A stretch of DNA of 47,262 bases. Origin: Deltaproteobacteria bacterium (GTDB taxonomy: Bacteria > Desulfobacterota > Syntrophia > Syntrophales > Smithellaceae). This document shows, piece after piece, positions 27,834-36,617 of the stretch. Where the stretch lies: NCBI GenBank assembly GCA_019136325.1, contig JAGVUJ010000266.1:1-47262 (forward strand), written 5' to 3'. The notes below the pieces were generated by a model, which saw only the letters and a program-made list of their open reading frames with translations, was not told the DNA's origin and ran no database searches. A program made the position numbers and the translations under genes. Each line of letters opens with the position of its first letter. Position 1 is the first letter of the stretch.

Positions 27834-29597
27834 GTGTACGTTGACAACAGCAAGATTGAAGAAATCAAAAACAGAGTGGATATCGTTGATCTTGTTTCCG
27901 AATATCTCACGTTGAAAAAAGCGGGCAGGAATTTCATCGGATTGTGCCCGTTTCATCAGGAAAAAACGCCGTCTTTTACCGTCAACCGTGACAAGCAGAT
28001 ATTTTACTGCTTCGGTTGCGGGGAGGGCGGTAATGTCATAACCTTTCTGATGAAAATAGGTGATAAGACTTTTCCCGAAGCGATTAAGGATCTGGCGGCG
28101 AAAACCGGTGTTGTTCTCCCGCCGGTATCGTCCGGAAAAGAAGGCAGGCAAAAGGATTTACTCAAAGAAAACATCCTCAGTCTGAATTCGAAAGCGTCTC
28201 AGCATTTTTCCCGCAATCTCTTTTCCGCCGCCGGCGCGCCGGCTCGTAAATATCTTCAGGAAAGAGGCCTTGGTGACGATGTGATAAAAAATTTCCGTCT
28301 GGGGTATGCGCCGGATACGTGGCGTTCTTTAACGGATTATATTGAAAAAAACGGCCTGTCTCTGAAACTGGCCGAACAGGCCGGCTTGATCATTCCGGGC
28401 AAGGAGGGAAGCTTTTACGACCGATTCCGCGGGCGCCTGATGATTCCCATTGAAAATGTCTTCGGTGAGACGGTGGCGTTTGGCGGAAGAATCATGGACA
28501 AAAGTGAGCCCAAGTATCTTAATTCACCGGAGTCGCCTGTTTATATAAAAGGGAAAAATCTGTACGGTCTGAATAAGGCAAAAGAGGAGATTCGCAAAAA
28601 AGGGTTTGCGCTGATTGTGGAAGGTTATTTTGATTTGATTTCATTATGGAGCGCCGGTATCGGCAATGTCGTCGCGACTCTCGGTACCGCACTGACCAGA
28701 GATCATCTGGAACTCCTGCGCCGCTATTCCGTGGAAGTTGTCGCCTCCTTTGATCCGGATGAAGCCGGCAAAAAAGCGCTTGACCGCAGTCTGGAATTAT
28801 TTTTAAGTACCCAGATGAGAGCCCGGGCTTTGATTTTGCCCGACGGATACGATCCCGATGAATACGTCAGGAAATTCGGGAAAGATAAAATGGAGGAATT
28901 GATTTCCCTTGCCCAGCCGCTTAGTGATTATTATATTGAAAATGTTGTTGGTGACGGCAGGACTTTTGAAGATAAGAGAGACATGGTCAGGAAGGCCATG
29001 GAATTTATTAATAAAATAGACGATAAAAAGGAGAAAAATCTTTTTATCAGGAGAATCGCGGAGAAAACCGGTCTTAATGAAGAATTGCTGTTGCGGGAAG
29101 CCTATGCTCACGGTGCTAAAAACGAAGTCCAAAATGACAAAAACAGACCCTCTGTTGACATCAATCGTGACGGAGTCGAATTACACCTGATTCAGTTGAT
29201 AATGGAATATCCTCAGAAAATCAATCAGGTGGATAATGACCGGGTCTTGGATTACTTCCTGCAGCCGGCATTGCGGAATCTGGGTAAAAAAATTGTTGAC
29301 GCTTATAAGTTACTCGGGTTTATAGATGTGGGCGTCATTTTATCGACAGAGGAAAGTCAGTCTCTGCGTGAAAGAATATTTCAGCGCATGATCAAAGACG
29401 TGCCCGCCGACGATGTTATGCTGGACAGATTGTTCGATGACAACGTGCGGCAGATCAAGAAAAAATGGTATAAGGAGCAGCACCGTCAGATCAAGATAAA
29501 ATTGAGCAAAGCGCAGGATAACGGTGATGAGGATATGATTAACAAGCTTCTCTATGAAAAAAGAAATATACTGATTCAAGAGAAAGAATTGCAATAA
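27834..29597 (+). CDS. dnaG: DNA primase
   Basis: Makes RNA primers at the replication fork. The 587-residue protein has an N-terminal zinc-binding domain (Cys38, His41, Cys59, Cys62, with the CPFHQEKTPSF signature), the catalytic core with EGYFD (Glu263 in the Toprim metal site) and the DPDEAGKKA aspartate motif, then a helical C-terminal region that would contact the DnaB helicase. It starts with GTG. rpoD follows after 37 nt, the classic macromolecular-synthesis arrangement. Confidence 0.97.
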   Translation: MYVDNSKIEEIKNRVDIVDLVSEYLTLKKAGRNFIGLCPFHQEKTPSFTVNRDKQIFYCFGCGEGGNVITFLMKIGDKTFPEAIKDLAAKTGVVLPPVSSGKEGRQKDLLKENILSLNSKASQHFSRNLFSAAGAPARKYLQERGLGDDVIKNFRLGYAPDTWRSLTDYIEKNGLSLKLAEQAGLIIPGKEGSFYDRFRGRLMIPIENVFGETVAFGGRIMDKSEPKYLNSPESPVYIKGKNLYGLNKAKEEIRKKGFALIVEGYFDLISLWSAGIGNVVATLGTALTRDHLELLRRYSVEVVASFDPDEAGKKALDRSLELFLSTQMRARALILPDGYDPDEYVRKFGKDKMEELISLAQPLSDYYIENVVGDGRTFEDKRDMVRKAMEFINKIDDKKEKNLFIRRIAEKTGLNEELLLREAYAHGAKNEVQNDKNRPSVDINRDGVELHLIQLIMEYPQKINQVDNDRVLDYFLQPALRNLGKKIVDAYKLLGFIDVGVILSTEESQSLRERIFQRMIKDVPADDVMLDRLFDDNVRQIKKKWYKEQHRQIKIKLSKAQDNGDEDMINKLLYEKRNILIQEKELQ

Positions 29598-29634
29598 TAA
29601 GTCAGGCAAACAAATCATTTAAAGGAGATGCCAA

Positions 29635-31380
29635 ATGGCGAAAGAAGTTCAATCCGATGAGGTCAACAAGTTAATTACACTGGGAGAGGAAAAAGGTTTT
29701 TTAACTTACGATGATGTCAATGACGCCCTGCTGCCTGATGTCACTTCTGCGGAGCAACTGGATGACATCATTTCGCTTTTTGGAGAGAAAAATATAGACA
29801 TCATTGACACGGAACAGGGTGAAAAACTTACCTTAAAGAAGTCGATGAAAGAAATAAGCGACGTGAATCTCAAGGATACACTGGCGCTTGTTCCCAGCGC
29901 TGAAAAAACAGGGGACCCTGTCAAGATGTATCTGCGCGAGATGGGGTCGGTGTCGCTTCTGAGCCGCGAAGGTGAAGTCGAGATAGCCAAAAAGATTGAG
30001 GAAGGCGCTCGTGAAACCATGTCGGCCATCTTTCGTCTGTCCATCTCGATCGATGAAGTATTAAACATCGGTGATAAACTGGTGTCCGGCGAACTCAAGA
30101 GCAAGAATGTCGTTGATAACGTGGAAGATGAAGAAGGGTTTATCGAAGAGGATGAACATAAAAACAGAATCCTGAAACAGATCAATAAAATCAGGGAGCA
30201 TAACGACGTCATTAAGATCACACGCGCCAAACTCAAAGCCAAGAATTTGTCTCAAAAGAAAAGAGACGCGTTGAATGCGGAATTGAAAAGACGCATCGAA
30301 TTTATAGTCAGGCTTTGTCGAAAAATCCGTTTCAGCAAAAAACAGATCCAGCGGTTTATTTCCCGCTTGCGGGATTATGCCGACGAAATTGAAGCGTCGG
30401 AAAGAATCATCGGACAATATAAGAAAGAAACAAAGTCTGGGGGGAAGTCGAAAAAAGACAAAAAAAGCACCGGAAAGAAGACCCCTGCGGCCGTCAAGCA
30501 ACCTAAGAAAAATGAAGCGGCCGTTATCGAAGCGCAAAAGAAGATCAAGCAAATCGAACGAGAAGTCGGAATATCCGCCACGGCGCTGAAAATCATTATT
30601 AGAAATATCGAAGACGGCGAAAGGAAAGCCGAGATCGCTCAGCGGACGCTGGTCGAAGCCAATTTGCGCCTGGTCGTGAGCATTGCCAAAAAATATACCA
30701 ATCGTGGCCTGCAGTTTCTGGATTTGATTCAGGAGGGCAATATCGGCCTGATGAAAGCGGTGGACAAATTTGAGTATCAGCGCGGATATAAGTTTTCCAC
30801 GTATGCCACCTGGTGGATCAGGCAGGCGATTACCCGGGCGATTGCCGATCAGGCGCGGACAATCAGAATTCCCGTGCATATGATTGAGACAATCAACAAA
30901 TTGATCCGCACGTCCCGTTATCTGGTCCAGGAACTCGGACGTGAACCTACCCCGGAGGAGATTGCCAATAAAATGGAATATCCGCTGGAAAAAGTGAGAA
31001 AAGTATTAAAAATCGCGAAAGAACCCATTTCGCTGGAAACACCTATCGGCGAGGAAGAAGACAGTCACCTGGGTGATTTTATCGAAGACAAAAGGGTGAT
31101 GTCTCCTTCGGAAGCGACCATTAATATCGATCTGGCGGAACAAACGCGCAAAATTTTGACGACGTTAACATCTCGTGAAGAAAAAGTTTTACGGATGCGC
31201 TTTGGCATCAGCGACCGCTCCAATTTCCTGACAAGAGAAGAAATAACCTCCTCGGATGCCGAGGAAAAACTTCCGGAAATTTTGGAACTCCCTGAAGTTT
31301 CCGAGGTTCCCGAGGTTGCCGAATCCATAGTGATTCGCAGTGTGAAGAGTAAAACGAGGAAACGTTATACGAAACAGTAA
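29635..31380 (+). CDS. rpoD: RpoD-like primary sigma factor lacking region 4.2
   Basis: A sigma-70 family factor of 581 residues that recruits RNA polymerase to promoters. Region 1.1 (about 5-65), region 1.2 ([11 protein letters not shown]), a charged non-conserved region with a Lys-rich insert (about 262-290), and regions 2 and 3 are intact. Core binding and -10 reading are intact, with [17 protein letters not shown]. Region 4.1 ([12 protein letters not shown], to about 525) is normal. The expected region 4.2 helix-turn-helix (a TLEEVG...TRERIRQIE type) is absent. Residues 526-581 form an unrelated tail with EVPEVAE-like acidic repeats and a basic end. The other two forward frames hit stops quickly and do not encode region 4.2. 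The tail length is near that of the lost part. Either a variant sigma, a paralogue, or an assembly junction. Confidence 0.88.
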   Translation: MAKEVQSDEVNKLITLGEEKGFLTYDDVNDALLPDVTSAEQLDDIISLFGEKNIDIIDTEQGEKLTLKKSMKEISDVNLKDTLALVPSAEKTGDPVKMYLREMGSVSLLSREGEVEIAKKIEEGARETMSAIFRLSISIDEVLNIGDKLVSGELKSKNVVDNVEDEEGFIEEDEHKNRILKQINKIREHNDVIKITRAKLKAKNLSQKKRDALNAELKRRIEFIVRLCRKIRFSKKQIQRFISRLRDYADEIEASERIIGQYKKETKSGGKSKKDKKSTGKKTPAAVKQPKKNEAAVIEAQKKIKQIEREVGISATALKIIIRNIEDGERKAEIAQRTLVEANLRLVVSIAKKYTNRGLQFLDLIQEGNIGLMKAVDKFEYQRGYKFSTYATWWIRQAITRAIADQARTIRIPVHMIETINKLIRTSRYLVQELGREPTPEEIANKMEYPLEKVRKVLKIAKEPISLETPIGEEEDSHLGDFIEDKRVMSPSEATINIDLAEQTRKILTTLTSREEKVLRMRFGISDRSNFLTREEITSSDAEEKLPEILELPEVSEVPEVAESIVIRSVKSKTRKRYTKQ

Positions 31381-31387
31381 AATATTA

Positions 31388-31416
31388 TTGACAATCTATA
31401 TAATTGTGTATATCAA
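31388..31416 (+). promoter_or_regulatory. Promoter of tRNA-CAT
   Basis: TTGACA (31388-31393), 17 bp, TATCAA (31411-31416), eight bases after the rpoD stop. Confidence 0.6.
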
Positions 31417-31445
31417 TTCGCACTTTTTATGCACGGGAAAAGGGC

Positions 31446-31521
31446 GGGCCTATAGCTCAACTGGTAGAGCCACCGGCTCATAACCGGTAGGTCCCTGGTT
31501 CGACTCCAGGTGGGCCCACCA
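31446..31521 (+). tRNA. tRNA with CAT anticodon (elongator Met or Ile2)
   Basis: The 76-nt cloverleaf has acceptor GGGCCTA paired with TGGGCCC, D arm GCTC/GAGC, anticodon stem ACCGG/CCGGT with loop CTCATAA, T arm CCTGG/CCAGG with TTCGACT, and an encoded CCA. The fully paired first base pair and the anticodon stem without the GGG/CCC triplet exclude the initiator. Elongator Met and lysidine-modified Ile2 cannot be separated safely by eye. Confidence 0.95.
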
Positions 31522-31537
31522 AATTAAAGCAGAAATT

Positions 31538-31666
31538 ATGAAAGAAGGAAAAAACATTATTCTCGCGATGAAAGAACAACTGAAAACAAGCCCTGTCCTT
31601 GCCGTGATGAAACGAACATCATCATTTCACGGCACAAATGACAAGCTTATGAAACAATTTGTCTAA
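31538..31666 (+). CDS. Possible 42-residue small protein
   Basis: An ATG-started open frame begins 16 nt after the tRNA and ends 4 nt before a strong terminator. It encodes 42 residues, very basic (eight Lys), with repeated MK starts. No good Shine-Dalgarno precedes it, and an imperfect hairpin (TGCCGTGA... with TTTCACGGCA) lies inside. It could equally be an untranslated tRNA 3' trailer or a small RNA. Confidence 0.25.
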   Translation: MKEGKNIILAMKEQLKTSPVLAVMKRTSSFHGTNDKLMKQFV

Positions 31667-31670
31667 AACG

Positions 31671-31699
31671 AATGCACCCCTAAAAGGTGCATTTTTTTT
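31671..31699 (+). terminator. Terminator after tRNA-CAT
   Basis: An 8-bp stem (AATGCACC with GGTGCATT) around a 7-nt loop is followed by a run of T. Confidence 0.9.
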
Positions 31700-31732
31700 G
31701 TCTAATATTTCAAGAGAAGAAGGAGAAGATTA

Positions 31733-32452
31733 TTGAAAGACGAATTATTAACGTTGATAAAAATTCAGGAATGCGACTCGCAACTGGTCAAGTTATCAGG
31801 CAAGAAAAAATTGTTGCCGGAGAGCATAGAGAAACTTGATCGGGAATTCAGTATGTTTGAGGACAGCATAAAGAAGAACAAAGTATCGCATGATGAAATC
31901 AAAGCGCGCCGTACGGAAAACGAAAACAAAATCAAGAAAATAAACGAAAACATCGTGAAAACGAAAGAAAGAATGCTGGAGGTTAAAAACAACAAAGAAT
32001 ACCAGGCCATGCTGAAGGAAATAGAAACCGCCGAATCATCGCGCAATCAGGTTGAATCGGAAATCATCGCGCTGCTGGAAGAACTGGATAAACTCGCCGT
32101 TCTGGTTAGAAAAGACGAGGAGATTTTACATCAGGGCAAACAAAAATATGAACAGGATAAGAAAACGCTGGAGGATGATTTAAATGCCGTGGATTCCGAT
32201 GTTGCCGCCTGGGAACAGAAAAGAGCCGCATTGCAGCAAGATGTTTCCGCCGAGCTGATGTCAAGATACGAAAGAATCAAGAAGAGGAATAAAGGCATTG
32301 GCGTGACATTTGTCTGGAAAGCGGTTTGCAACGGATGCCATATGAATATTCCGCCGCAGCTTTACAACGAAGTTCAGAGATCGGAAGAACTGTTCAGCTG
32401 TCCCAACTGTAACCGGATCATTTATTTTCAGGATATGGGAAAACCGGCTTAA
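31733..32452 (+). CDS. Coiled-coil protein with C-terminal C4 zinc ribbon
   Basis: A 239-residue protein of the family typified by the Helicobacter HP0958 fold. Residues 1-175 are a long charged coiled coil; 200-235 hold a zinc ribbon with the pairs CNGC and CPNC. HP0958 itself acts in flagellar regulation, but most members in this kind of genome are uncharacterised, so no role is claimed. The start is TTG behind AAGGAG. It is 6 nt from rnhA and likely co-transcribed. Confidence 0.85.
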   Translation: MKDELLTLIKIQECDSQLVKLSGKKKLLPESIEKLDREFSMFEDSIKKNKVSHDEIKARRTENENKIKKINENIVKTKERMLEVKNNKEYQAMLKEIETAESSRNQVESEIIALLEELDKLAVLVRKDEEILHQGKQKYEQDKKTLEDDLNAVDSDVAAWEQKRAALQQDVSAELMSRYERIKKRNKGIGVTFVWKAVCNGCHMNIPPQLYNEVQRSEELFSCPNCNRIIYFQDMGKPA

Positions 32453-32457
32453 ATTTT

Positions 32458-32868
32458 ATGACGGGAATGCATTATAAATTATTCAGTGACGGCGCGTGCC
32501 GGGGAAATCCGGGCCCCGGCGGCGCGGGAGCCGTCATCACCGATTCCGCTGATCGTGTGATCTGGGAAGGCAAGGAATACCTGGGTCACTGCACCAATAA
32601 TATTGCCGAATATAAAGCGCTTATTCTGGGATTGAAGGGCGCTCTTTCTCGCGGTTATAAAAATCTTCAAATTTATATGGATTCGGAGCTTCTGGCTAAA
32701 CAAATCGACGGCGCCTACCGGGTCAAAAATGAAAAATTACAGATTCTGATGAAAGAAGTCCGTAATCTGCTGGATGCCTTTGATTGTGCTGAGGTTAAAC
32801 ACGTTCCGCGATTGCATAACGCTCATGCGGACCGACTGGCCAATCTGGCGATTGATGAACAGCCATAG
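32458..32868 (+). CDS. Ribonuclease HI family protein
   Basis: A 136-residue RNase H fold that cuts RNA in RNA-DNA hybrids. It has the catalytic acid set Asp11 (FSDGACRGNPGPGG), Glu51 (NNIAEYKAL), Asp75 (YMDSELL) and a C-terminal Asp in HADRLAN. It matches the short RnhA/RNase HI-like branch with a reduced basic protrusion. The start may be the first ATG or the ATG nine bases downstream. It lies between the zinc-ribbon gene and the DUF707 gene. Confidence 0.9.
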   Translation: MTGMHYKLFSDGACRGNPGPGGAGAVITDSADRVIWEGKEYLGHCTNNIAEYKALILGLKGALSRGYKNLQIYMDSELLAKQIDGAYRVKNEKLQILMKEVRNLLDAFDCAEVKHVPRLHNAHADRLANLAIDEQP

Positions 32869-32898
32869 ATGAACAAAAACACGGTTTTTTCCTGAACG

Positions 32899-33669
32899 AT
32901 GGTGGCTGGCCTTTTGATGAGCAAAAAAAATCTGATCATATCGGTCGTGGGAGATAAATCGTTACATAGAGAATGGATTGACGGCAAACAGACGTTTGAT
33001 TTAATCTTAATATACTACGGCGACAACAACGAGATTTATTTGGATTACGAGAAAAATGCTTTAAAATGCATCAAGAAAAAAGGTCAGAAATTTCCCTTAA
33101 TCAAGGCCTTCATCGATGATCATTACGAATGGGTGTCAACATATGAATATGTGTGGTTGCCCGATGACGACATTTCCATCTCTGCCGATAAATTGAACCG
33201 GATGTTCAACATCGCTAAAACCTATAAATTGCATATTTGCCAGCCTGCTGTGATGTCCTCGGACGGGAATGTCTCGCACAAGATAACCAAACCACGAAAA
33301 GGTTTTAAATTACGATATACGAATTTTGTCGAAGTGATGATGCCGCTGTTTGATATCAAATCACTGATGTTGCTTTATGATGATTTCAACCTTTCGGAAT
33401 CGGGTTGGGGGCTGGATGCGTCGTGGTCATATCGATTAAACCATCCTGAAAATAAAATGGGCATTATTGATGAGATCACCGCTTTGCATGCCAGACCGGT
33501 CGGGTCTGATTATTCGAGATTCAAGATAAATCCCGAGGATGAACTCAATATGATGCTGAAAAAATACGGCATAAAATTTTCAAGAAAAACTTATTCATCC
33601 ATAGCATCCGGTCGTATTTCATGGATGAATCCCTTTAAAAAACTCTATAGAAAAAATGGAGACGAATAA
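32899..33669 (+). CDS. DUF707 family protein, glycosyltransferase-like
   Basis: A 256-residue protein with DUF707 features: VVGDKSLHREW at the start, a WLPDDDISI acidic motif (about 85-95) like the DxD metal site of nucleotide-sugar transferases, and GWGLDASW further on. Eukaryotic and bacterial members are uncharacterised, so a sugar-transfer role is inference. The true start may be the ATG at residue 7. It ends against a convergent proB. Its composition is slightly more AT-rich than its neighbours. Confidence 0.75.
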   Translation: MVAGLLMSKKNLIISVVGDKSLHREWIDGKQTFDLILIYYGDNNEIYLDYEKNALKCIKKKGQKFPLIKAFIDDHYEWVSTYEYVWLPDDDISISADKLNRMFNIAKTYKLHICQPAVMSSDGNVSHKITKPRKGFKLRYTNFVEVMMPLFDIKSLMLLYDDFNLSESGWGLDASWSYRLNHPENKMGIIDEITALHARPVGSDYSRFKINPEDELNMMLKKYGIKFSRKTYSSIASGRISWMNPFKKLYRKNGDE

Positions 33670-33705
33670 AAAAGAACGCCAGAGATTTGTCATGCTGACA
33701 TGGCG
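33665..33705 (-). terminator. Probable terminator of obgE-proB
   Basis: On the minus strand CGCCA pairs with TGGCG, enclosing an inner TGTCA/TGACA stem, and is followed by CTTTTTTATT. It overlaps the end of the DUF707 gene. Confidence 0.5.
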
Positions 33706-33711
33706 GGTCTG

Positions 33712-34857
33712 TTATTTATGATCGTTTTTTCTGTTGATAACCATGTTGTCCCGGTGAATCACTTCGTCGTAATCCTTATGTCCCAAAACCTGTTTGATTT
33801 GAGATGTTTTCAGCCCTTTGATTTTGTTTAGTTCAGAGGAATTGAAATTTACCAGGCCTTTGGCCAGGAGCGAGCCGTCACGGGCGACACAGGTTACCGG
33901 ATCACCGGGGTCAAAATTTCCTTCCACGTCGATAATGCCCGAGGGCAGAAGACTTTTGCCTCGTTCGAGCAGGGCTTTTTGGGCGCCCTCGTCAATCACG
34001 AGTTTACCGCGCGGACGCAGGGTGAAGGCAATCCAGTATTTTTTACTGTTCAGACGGTCGGCCATGGGGAGAAACAACGTGCCGATTTCTTTGCCCGACA
34101 CGATGTCGGTCAGAACGTTTTTCTTCTTGCCCGGAGCAATAATGCAGGGAATGCCGATGGCGGTCACTTTTTTCGCAGCCAGGACTTTACTTCTCATCCC
34201 TCCCGTACCCACGGAGGATGTTTCTTCCGTGGCGGCGGCTTCGATATCATCTGAAAATTCGCTGACCAGGGGGATCAGTTTCGCTTTTCTGGACACCGCC
34301 GGGTTACAATCATAAAGTCCGTCGATGCTGGTCAGATTGATGAAAAGGTCGGCCTCGATGATATTGGCAATCATGGCGGCGAGATTATCGTTTTCTCCGA
34401 ATTTTATTTCATCAACGGCAACGGTGTCGTTTTCGTTGATGATGGGAATGGCGCCCCATTCCATGAGTGTGGAAAGGGTATTGCGCACATTCAAATAGCG
34501 CTGACGATCCGTTAAATCGGAAAGAGTCAGAAGGATTTGAGCGACATAATGTCCGTTCTTTTCAAAAGCTTTAGAATAAATTCTCATCAGCCGTCCCTGT
34601 CCGATGGCGGCCGCTGCCTGTTTTTCAGGCATGCTTTTGAGATTTTCCGTTATTTTCAGGCGATGTTTTCCCGAGGCGATGGCGCCCGACGTTACCAGAA
34701 CCACCGAATAGCCTTTATCGATCAAGCCGGACATCTCCCGGACGAGGGAATTGATGATTTTGAGATCCAGACCGTTGTTGCCCGTTAAAACCGCCGAACC
34801 GACTTTAATAAGAATTTTTTTGACGTGCGCAAGAGTTGTCTGACGAATCTTGTCCAT
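33712..34857 (-). CDS. proB: Glutamate 5-kinase
   Basis: Phosphorylates glutamate, the first step of proline synthesis. The 381-residue protein has the amino-acid-kinase domain (KVGSAVLTG near 17-25, LVTSGAIASGK, NENDTVAVDEIKFGEND, GTGGMRSK) and a C-terminal PUA domain (about 285-365). It lies 18 nt downstream of obgE, completing the common rplU-rpmA-obgE-proB order. proA is not in the window. Confidence 0.96.
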   Translation of the reverse strand: MDKIRQTTLAHVKKILIKVGSAVLTGNNGLDLKIINSLVREMSGLIDKGYSVVLVTSGAIASGKHRLKITENLKSMPEKQAAAAIGQGRLMRIYSKAFEKNGHYVAQILLTLSDLTDRQRYLNVRNTLSTLMEWGAIPIINENDTVAVDEIKFGENDNLAAMIANIIEADLFINLTSIDGLYDCNPAVSRKAKLIPLVSEFSDDIEAAATEETSSVGTGGMRSKVLAAKKVTAIGIPCIIAPGKKKNVLTDIVSGKEIGTLFLPMADRLNSKKYWIAFTLRPRGKLVIDEGAQKALLERGKSLLPSGIIDVEGNFDPGDPVTCVARDGSLLAKGLVNFNSSELNKIKGLKTSQIKQVLGHKDYDEVIHRDNMVINRKNDHK

Positions 34858-34875
34858 GATGTTTATTCAGTCCGA

Positions 34876-35871
34876 TTAGTGTATCATATTGATTATTTTT
34901 TTCAGTATGTCCTGTATTCCTTCTCCCGTAACTGCCGAAAAAGTATGCAATATTATGCCCTTTTTTTTGAATAGCGCAACTTCTTTTTTGATTTTTTCCC
35001 GGACAAACGGAAGATCGATTTTATTGAGCGTCACGATTTGCGGTTTTTTCAACATTTCGGGATTGTAATGTTCGAGTTCTTTATTGATGATATTAAAATT
35101 TGTCCAGGCGCTGGTATTCGGTTCCATGGAGATGTCCAGAATGTGCAGCAACAGAGATGTTCTCTCGACGTGTTTCAGGAATTTATCGCCCATGCCCAAA
35201 CCTTCATGAGCACCCGGAATCAGTCCCGGGATATCGGCAATGACAAAACTTCTGCTGTCCGAATATTTCACAACGCCGAGATGCGGTGTAAGCGTGGTGA
35301 AGGGATAATCGGCAATCTTGGGTTTGGCCGCGGAAACACGGGAAATGAAGGTCGATTTGCCGGCGTTGGGAAAACCGATAATGCCCACATCGGCCAGCAG
35401 TTTCAACTCCAGTTTAAGCGTGAACTCTTCTCCCTCCATGCCTTCCTGGGCGAAGCGTGGCGTTTGGTGTGTCGATGTAGTAAAATGAGCATTACCCTTG
35501 CCGCCGATGCCTCCGCGCGCCGCGATAAAAGTCTGCCCCGTTTTTGAAAGATCCGAAAGCTCTTCTCCGGTTTCAAAATTCTTGATGATTGTTCCCACCG
35601 GAACGGCGATTTCCAGATCTGCCGCGCTTTTTCCCGTTCGATGATTGCCGGAACCGTGTCCGCCGTTTTTGGCGACTTGATGCTGTTTGTATTTTAAATC
35701 CAGCAGCGTGTGATGGCTTTCCGTCGCGCGGAAGATGACGTCTCCTCCTTTGCCGCCGTCACCGCCGTCCGGACCGCCTTTGGGAACGAATTTCTCCCTC
35801 CGGAAACTCACACAGCCGCTTCCGCCGTGACCGGCCTTAACGTAAATTTTCGCTTCATCGACAAACTTCAT
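34876..35871 (-). CDS. obgE: GTPase Obg (CgtA)
   Basis: A large-subunit ribosome-assembly and stress GTPase. The 331-residue protein has the glycine-rich Obg fold (1-158, with GGDGGKGGDVIF and GGHGSGNHRTGK), then the G domain with GFPNAGKST, DIPGLIPGAHEG and NKID. It lacks the variable C-terminal OCT domain, as many non-enteric Obg proteins do. It is separated from rpmA by a terminator and a palindromic repeat, so it needs its own promoter, which I could not pinpoint. Confidence 0.97.
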   Translation of the reverse strand: MKFVDEAKIYVKAGHGGSGCVSFRREKFVPKGGPDGGDGGKGGDVIFRATESHHTLLDLKYKQHQVAKNGGHGSGNHRTGKSAADLEIAVPVGTIIKNFETGEELSDLSKTGQTFIAARGGIGGKGNAHFTTSTHQTPRFAQEGMEGEEFTLKLELKLLADVGIIGFPNAGKSTFISRVSAAKPKIADYPFTTLTPHLGVVKYSDSRSFVIADIPGLIPGAHEGLGMGDKFLKHVERTSLLLHILDISMEPNTSAWTNFNIINKELEHYNPEMLKKPQIVTLNKIDLPFVREKIKKEVALFKKKGIILHTFSAVTGEGIQDILKKIINMIH

Positions 35872-35934
35872 AACCTTGTTCAGCCGTATGGTCTTTTGAG
35901 TTAAGATAAACTATATTTAATACGTTGATCTAAA

Positions 35935-36005
35935 ATCCCGCATACGCGGGATAATTCGGCTAGCCAATTCCAATGCACTTCGCTTTTGGAATTGGAGCCT
36001 CATTA
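35935..36005 (-). repeat. 49-nt palindromic repeat, copy 4, with companion hairpin
   Basis: On the minus strand: TAATGAGGCT, arm CCAATTCCAA, loop AAGCGAAGTGCA, arm TTGGAATTGG, linker CTAGCCG, then AATTATCCCGC, the start of a second hairpin (ATCCCGC/GCGGGAT with a 4-nt loop). Arm, loop and linker lengths are identical to copies 1 and 2. It lies between the rpmA terminator and obgE, on the sense strand of both. Confidence 0.85.
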
Positions 36006-36036
36006 AAAACAAAAGGCGCTTGGTGTAAGCGCCTTT
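36005..36036 (-). terminator. Terminator of rplU-rpmA
   Basis: A 10-bp stem (AAAGGCGCTT with AAGCGCCTTT) and a 5-nt loop are followed on the minus strand by TTTTGTTTTT. Confidence 0.85.
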
Positions 36037-36065
36037 AAAGGTTAAATGATCCGATCATGATTTCT

Positions 36066-36258
36066 TTATGATGCGTAAACGCTTACTTTCTTCCTCGTCT
36101 TATCAAGTCTTTCATATTTTACAACGCCGTTAATCAGGGAAAAAAGAGTGAAATCTTTGCCCATTCCCACGTTGTTGCCCGGGTGCTTTGATTCCGCGTC
36201 GCTGAGAATTGCTGTCTCTTCCATTGCGGGAACTTCCCTGACCTTTTTTATGTGCCAT
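36066..36258 (-). pseudogene. rpmA: Ribosomal protein L27 gene with internal out-of-frame deletion
   Basis: L27 sits at the peptidyl-transferase centre of the 50S subunit. The reading begins as normal L27 ([19 protein letters not shown], then RRGIK) at 36258. It then switches frame: the next bases in another frame encode [17 protein letters not shown] and the rest of the L27 C-terminus to 36066. About 22 residues (the GG...VRQRGTKF segment) are missing and the frame is off by one, corresponding to loss of about 65 bp. Read straight, the product stops after 42 residues at 36130. Upstream rplU is intact, and a Shine-Dalgarno GGAGG is present. An expressed, full L27 is not encoded here. Confidence 0.85.
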
Positions 36259-36270
36259 GACTTCCTCCGC

Positions 36271-36582
36271 TTATATCGAAATTTTCTTAATTTTCATACT
36301 GGTTAGATTTTGACGATGACCGGTTTTTTTATGGAAACCTTTACGTCTTTTCATATGGTAAACGGTAATTTTCGGACCTTTCTTCTGGGCGACAATTTCA
36401 CCGACAACTTTGGCGCCGTCCACAAAAGGTTTGCCTACTTTTATTTCTTTATCGTCGGAGACCATCAGAACTTCGCTGAAAACAACTTCATCGCCTTTGA
36501 CGCCGTCCAGTTTCTCGACGGATAAAATGTCGCCTTCGCTTACCTTGTGCTGTTTGGCTCCTGTTTTGATTACTGCGTACAT
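36271..36582 (-). CDS. rplU: Ribosomal protein L21
   Basis: A 103-residue structural protein of the 50S subunit that binds 23S rRNA. It has the L21 start [18 protein letters not shown] and the C-terminal [16 protein letters not shown] and KTGHRQ motifs. The length is normal. rpmA follows 12 nt downstream. A strong promoter lies about 35 nt upstream. Confidence 0.97.
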   Translation of the reverse strand: MYAVIKTGAKQHKVSEGDILSVEKLDGVKGDEVVFSEVLMVSDDKEIKVGKPFVDGAKVVGEIVAQKKGPKITVYHMKRRKGFHKKTGHRQNLTSMKIKKISI

Positions 36583-36617
36583 AACGTATCCTTATTGAAA
36601 TAGAATTAAGACTGGCA

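Noticed and set aside
31201..31380. Simple frameshift hiding region 4.2 of rpoD
   Set aside because: The two other forward frames hit stops quickly (about 10 and 33 codons) and neither resembles a sigma helix-turn-helix.
36066..36258. Programmed frameshift in rpmA
   Set aside because: A frameshift would not explain the roughly 22 missing central residues; a deletion does, and there is no slippery sequence at the join.
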